Shown here one piece after another: positions 60,426-64,000 of a stretch of DNA of 64,000 bases. The translations under genes were made by a program, and so were the position numbers. The stretch comes from Paenibacillus sp. R14(2021). Lineage in GTDB: Bacteria; Bacillota; Bacilli; Paenibacillales; Paenibacillaceae. The notes below the pieces were generated by a model, which saw only the letters and a list, made by a program, of their open reading frames with translations, was not told the DNA's origin and made no database searches. The stretch's first letter is position 1. Each line of letters opens with the position of its first letter. Location: NCBI RefSeq assembly GCF_019431355.1, contig NZ_CP080269.1, forward strand, positions 310,001 through 374,000. Reading direction: 5' to 3'.

Positions 60426-60469
60426 CGCTCCAAGAAGCGGCGGGCAGACGGAAGCACGTGTTTGATGTA

Positions 60470-60498
60470 TGGCATTTTGTCCGTAATTCTCGTATAAT
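60470..60498 (+). promoter_or_regulatory. Promoter of acpP
   Basis: A perfect -10 TATAAT (60493-60498) with a weak TGGCAT -35 at 17 nt. It would give acpP extra transcription beyond the operon promoter. Confidence 0.55.
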
Positions 60499-60519
60499 AC
60501 CATGGAGGAGGTGAACCGG

Positions 60520-60756
60520 ATGTCCGATGTATATGATCGTGTAAAGCGCATCGTTGTCGACCGCCTTGGCGTTGACGAGTCGGAAGTGTCGCTAGAGGCT
60601 TCGTTTAAAGAAGATCTTGGAGCAGACTCTCTTGATGTCGTTGAATTGGTCATGGAACTGGAAGATGAATTCGATATGGAAATCTCTGATGAAGATGCAG
60701 AGAAAATTACGAGTGTGGGAGAAGTAGTGAACTACATATCTTCTCTGGCTAAGTAA
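60520..60756 (+). CDS. acpP: Acyl carrier protein
   Basis: 78 codons' span, 77-78 aa, acidic. The phosphopantetheine site is Ser37 in [15 protein letters not shown] 60520 follows a very strong GGAGGAGGTGA. It carries the growing acyl chain in fatty-acid synthesis. Confidence 0.97.
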   Translation: MSDVYDRVKRIVVDRLGVDESEVSLEASFKEDLGADSLDVVELVMELEDEFDMEISDEDAEKITSVGEVVNYISSLAK

Positions 60757-60767
60757 TAAGCAATGAC

Positions 60768-60792
60768 AAGTCCCGTGGCTAAAGCGGGACTT
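60768..60792 (+). terminator. Hairpin between acpP and fabF
   Basis: AAGTCCCG (60768-60775) pairs with CGGGACTT (60785-60792), with a weak T-tail, so it is likely a partial terminator that raises acpP over fabF. Confidence 0.6.
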
Positions 60793-60901
60793 CTCTCCAT
60801 ATTTCGAGACATGCTGCTTCATTAATGTACGGGTATAAAGCGCTTTTGCGTTTTCATAAATAGATTCCAGGGTTTGAGTTTCCCATCAGAGGTGAATAGA
60901 G

Positions 60902-62143
60902 ATGAAACAGAGAGTTGTCGTTACGGGCATGGGGGTTATGACTTCGCTCGGTTCCGAACTGGATACGTTTTGGGGTAATTTGATGGAAGGAAAGTCAGGC
61001 GTCTCTTTAATCGAAGCGTTTGATGTTTCCGAATATCCGACTCGCATTGCGGCTGAAATTAAAAATTTCAATCCGGAAGATTATAATATTGATAAGAAAG
61101 AAGCTCGCCGCATGGATCGCTTCGTGCAGTTCGCGGTCGTAGCGAGTCAATTGGCCGTGAAGGATGCCGGCATTAACATCGGTGAAGATGTAGACGCAGA
61201 ACGCGTCGGCGTTATGATCGGTTCCGGTATCGGCGGCCTGGGCACGTGGGAAGACCAGCATAACATTTTGCTGGAGAAAGGTCCGAAACGCGTAAGTCCG
61301 TTCTTCATTCCAATGATGATTGCGAATATGGCATCCGGACAAGTATCGATGACAACAGGAGCGAAGGGACCGAACAGCACTGCTGTTACAGCCTGTGCAA
61401 CCGGCACACACTCCATCGGCGATTCGTACAAGCTCATTCAACGCGGCGATGCCGACATGATGATTTGCGGCGGCGCGGAAGCGACAATTAGACCGACGGG
61501 CTTGGCAGGCTTCTGCTCCATGCGGGCAATGTCTACGCGCAATGATGAGCCAAGCAAAGCATCGCGTCCGTTCGACGTCGAGCGCGACGGATTTATTATG
61601 GGAGAAGGCTCCGGCGTAGTGGTGCTGGAATCGCTTGAGCATGCGCAGAAGCGCGGCGCCCGCATTTATGCGGAAGTCGTCGGCTACGGCATGAGCGGCG
61701 ATGCCCATCACATGACGGAACCCGACCCGGACGGCGCAGCCCGCTGCATGGTGAAGGCGCTTCGCGACGGCGGGATTGAGCCGTCTCAGATCGACTATAT
61801 CAACGCACATGGAACGTCGACGCCGGTTGGTGACAGATCGGAGACGACTGCGATTAAGAAAACGTTTGGCGAGCACGCCTACAAGGTGGCGGTAAGCTCG
61901 ACGAAATCGATGACAGGCCACCTGCTCGGCGCTGCTGGCGGCGTTGAAGCGGTTATCTTAGGTTTGACGCTCGTGAACGGTATTATTCCGCCAACGATTA
62001 ATTTGGATAACCAGGATCCGGAATGTGATTTAGATTATGTGCCGAACACGCCGCGTAAAGCAGATGTGAACTATGCGCTCTCCAATTCGTTTGGTTTCGG
62101 CGGCCATAACGCGACGATCGTGATGAAAAAGTATGAAGCATGA
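60902..62143 (+). CDS. fabF: 3-oxoacyl-ACP synthase II (FabF)
   Basis: 413 aa. Elongating condensing enzyme. Cys165 in [16 protein letters not shown], His in [12 protein letters not shown] and His in [11 protein letters not shown] form the active site. ATG 60902 follows GAGGTGAATAG. Its end overlaps rnc by 11 nt. Confidence 0.96.
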   Translation: MKQRVVVTGMGVMTSLGSELDTFWGNLMEGKSGVSLIEAFDVSEYPTRIAAEIKNFNPEDYNIDKKEARRMDRFVQFAVVASQLAVKDAGINIGEDVDAERVGVMIGSGIGGLGTWEDQHNILLEKGPKRVSPFFIPMMIANMASGQVSMTTGAKGPNSTAVTACATGTHSIGDSYKLIQRGDADMMICGGAEATIRPTGLAGFCSMRAMSTRNDEPSKASRPFDVERDGFIMGEGSGVVVLESLEHAQKRGARIYAEVVGYGMSGDAHHMTEPDPDGAARCMVKALRDGGIEPSQIDYINAHGTSTPVGDRSETTAIKKTFGEHAYKVAVSSTKSMTGHLLGAAGGVEAVILGLTLVNGIIPPTINLDNQDPECDLDYVPNTPRKADVNYALSNSFGFGGHNATIVMKKYEA

Positions 62144-62825
62144 TAAGTTTGATGAGCTGCAGCTTCGTCTGCAGCTCCGTTTTCGTACGACGAAGCTGTT
62201 GAAGCAGGCATTCACTCACACTTCCTACGTTAATGAGCATCGGCAGAGTGCAACGGAGCATAATGAACGTCTTGAGTTTCTCGGCGACGCGATTTTGCAA
62301 TTAACGGTTTCCGAGTATCTCTACGGTACGTTCCCGGAACGTCCTGAAGGACAGTTGACCCGTATGCGCGCATCGATCGTATGCGAGCCGTCATTAGCAA
62401 GGTTTGCGGAAATGCTGGATCTTGGCTCGCATATCCTGCTTGGACGCGGCGAGGAGCAACTTGGCGGAAGACAGCGTCCCGCATTGCTTGCCGATTTGTT
62501 CGAGGCTTTCGTGGGAGCGATCTATTTAGACCAAGGTTTGGATGCAGTCCGGGAGTTTCTTGCGTTGCATATGTTTCCTCATATCGACAACGACGGGGTT
62601 ATGCTTGGGAAGGACTTCAAGTCGACGCTGCAAGAGAAAGCACAGCAGGCCGGCATGGGCCCGATCGAGTATCGGATCGCTGAAGAACGCGGACCGGCGC
62701 ACGACCGGGAGTTCGTAGTCACCGTTTTTATCGGCGACATCGCCTACGGAACAGGAAGCGGACGAACGAAGAAAGAGGCCGAACAGCAAGCGGCCGCTGA
62801 AGCATGGCGCAAACTAATGAAATAA
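62133..62825 (+). CDS. rnc: Ribonuclease III
   Basis: 230 aa. Cleaves double-stranded RNA in rRNA and mRNA processing. Signature [14 protein letters not shown] at about 44-57, a second acidic cluster [14 protein letters not shown], and a C-terminal dsRNA-binding domain ([12 protein letters not shown] to the end). ATG 62133 overlaps fabF. Confidence 0.96.
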   Translation: MKHDKFDELQLRLQLRFRTTKLLKQAFTHTSYVNEHRQSATEHNERLEFLGDAILQLTVSEYLYGTFPERPEGQLTRMRASIVCEPSLARFAEMLDLGSHILLGRGEEQLGGRQRPALLADLFEAFVGAIYLDQGLDAVREFLALHMFPHIDNDGVMLGKDFKSTLQEKAQQAGMGPIEYRIAEERGPAHDREFVVTVFIGDIAYGTGSGRTKKEAEQQAAAEAWRKLMK

Positions 62826-62845
62826 AGGATAATCATGAACCATAA

Positions 62846-62878
62846 AATTCTGGTCACCACTGGTAACCGGGATTTTTT
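62846..62878 (+). terminator. Terminator after rnc
   Basis: AATTCTGGT (62846-62854) pairs with ACCGGGATT (62866-62874), then T-run. The fap-rnc transcript seems to stop here, so smc probably has its own promoter, perhaps with TACAAT at 63003-63008. Confidence 0.65.
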
Positions 62879-63031
62879 CATTTCTTTGCGCGATGCTTCC
62901 GTATGGAAAAAAGGTCGGATATGGACATGGTAAAGCCGCTGGATCAGCCGTGCAGTGACTTTTTTCGACGGATTTCGACCTGAACTTTTTGAACAGTTAT
63001 GGTACAATAAGCGTTGAGGTGAAGGTAAGCG

Positions 63032-64000
63032 ATGTTCCTGAAAAGGATTGAGTTAGCCGGATTTAAATCGTTTGCCGACAAGACGGAACTGGAATTCGTT
63101 CGCGGCATTACGGCGGTCGTGGGCCCGAATGGCAGCGGCAAAAGCAATATCAGCGACAGCATCCGATGGGTACTTGGCGAACAAAGCGCCAAGAGTCTTC
63201 GGGGCGGCAAAATGGAGGATATCATCTTCGCGGGAAGCGACGCGCGCAAAGCGGTCAACTTTGGCGAGGTATCCCTGACGCTGGACAACAGCGATGGTGC
63301 GCTGCCGCTTGACTATAACGAAGTGACGGTCACGAGACGTGTTCACCGCAGCGGCGACAGCGAGTATTTGATCAACAAGCAGTCTTGCCGTCTGAAGGAT
63401 ATAACGGAATTGTTCATGGATACGGGGATCGGCAAGGAAGCGTATTCCATTATCGGACAAGGCCGCATTGAAGAGATTTTGAGCACGCGCTCCGAGGATC
63501 GGCGGGGGATTTTCGAAGAGGCTTCGGGGATCGTGAAGTACAAATCCCGCAAACGCGAAGCACAGAAGAAGCTCGAGGATACGGAATCCAATCTACTGCG
63601 TATTCATGACTTGGTTACGGAGCTGGAAGACCAGGTTGAGCCGCTTCGCGTGCAATCGGAGAAGGCAAGGCAGTTCAAGCAGTTCAGGGATCAATTGAAA
63701 TCCGCGGAGATTTCTCTTTATGTACATAATATTGAAAACGTGCACACCAATTGGACGGCGTCCAACACGCGTATGTCGAAGCTGCAGGAAGAGCAATTAA
63801 CGCTTTCGACCGTAGTCAGTAAACATGACGCAATACTCGAGAAGGATCGTCAGAAGCTTCGCGAGCTGGAGGAAGTTTTGGACCGATTACATGAATCCAT
63901 GCTGCAGTTTAGCGAGGAATACGAGAAATGCGAAGGCTATGGCGAGGTTCTCAAGGAACGAAAGCGCAACCTGGAGCAAAACCGTTCACAGCTCCAAGCG
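63032..64000 (+). CDS. smc: Chromosome partition protein Smc (5' part, cut by the window end)
   Basis: 323 codons visible of about 1190. Smc condenses and separates chromosomes with ScpA and ScpB. MFLKRIELAGFKSFADKTEL is the conserved start, Walker A GPNGSGKS at 31-38, and the first coiled coil begins around residue 165 (KYKSRKREAQKKLEDTESNL). ATG 63032 follows GAGGTGAAG. rnc-smc order is as in Bacillus. Confidence 0.96.
   Translation, partial: MFLKRIELAGFKSFADKTELEFVRGITAVVGPNGSGKSNISDSIRWVLGEQSAKSLRGGKMEDIIFAGSDARKAVNFGEVSLTLDNSDGALPLDYNEVTVTRRVHRSGDSEYLINKQSCRLKDITELFMDTGIGKEAYSIIGQGRIEEILSTRSEDRRGIFEEASGIVKYKSRKREAQKKLEDTESNLLRIHDLVTELEDQVEPLRVQSEKARQFKQFRDQLKSAEISLYVHNIENVHTNWTASNTRMSKLQEEQLTLSTVVSKHDAILEKDRQKLRELEEVLDRLHESMLQFSEEYEKCEGYGEVLKERKRNLEQNRSQLQA

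Overview
The window looks like a chromosomal piece of a spore-forming Firmicute of the Paenibacillus type. This is inferred from moderate GC content, many TTG/GTG starts behind strong GGAGG ribosome sites, a gerK-type germinant-receptor operon, YjcZ, CotF, YlbJ and YtxJ family proteins, RNase J, and the fapR-plsX-fabH-fabD-fabG-acpP-fabF-rnc-smc block. No tRNA, rRNA or CRISPR array was seen.

Layout. 1-8.8 kb: housekeeping genes (a short FtsH-like AAA protease, 3-hydroxyacyl-CoA dehydrogenase, acetate kinase, asparaginyl-tRNA synthetase, DnaD-like protein, ROK regulator, aldo/keto reductase). 9-13 kb: a permease, a glucosaminidase-domain protein, a glycosyltransferase and small genes, one of them a kinase-like gene broken by an amber codon. 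13.5-19 kb: a YjcZ protein, a MarR regulator and a ger operon whose B subunit carries a stop codon and seems internally deleted; a decayed copy of the MarR locus lies after it. 19-28 kb: two alpha/beta hydrolases of the aspartate-nucleophile type, two MFS transporters, a CGNR-like regulator, DinB and YtxJ proteins, an MBL hydrolase and an RNase J.

28-40.5 kb is an accessory block that I read as an under-described late-sporulation or spore-protection island: manganese catalase, a WGxxGxxG protein, DUF3231, two glutamine-rich coiled-coil paralogues each behind a near-perfect sigma-G promoter, a second YjcZ, DUF2512, three microproteins (one with two CxxC pairs), Hsp20, two amino-acid transporters, DUF2935, a CotF pair, a GMC oxidoreductase and two tandem DUF1259 proteins. 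40.6-43.6 kb is a gene graveyard: a 464-bp IS1182-like remnant with inverted ends and a 7-bp target duplication, an M20 peptidase tail running in frame into a 2-hydroxyacid dehydrogenase, and remnants of lrgA and lrgB.

43.6-50.6 kb: a membrane-anchored PrsA-like foldase and a complete oppABCDF operon with a dyad and promoter upstream and a hairpin between oppA and oppB. 50.7-55.3 kb: rsmD-coaD, then ylbJ and tmcAL on the minus strand, then yceD-rpmF. 55.4-64 kb: the fatty-acid and phospholipid synthesis operon, preceded by a clear FapR operator and split between fabD and fabG by an unusual stretch of tandem repeats, then rnc and the start of smc.
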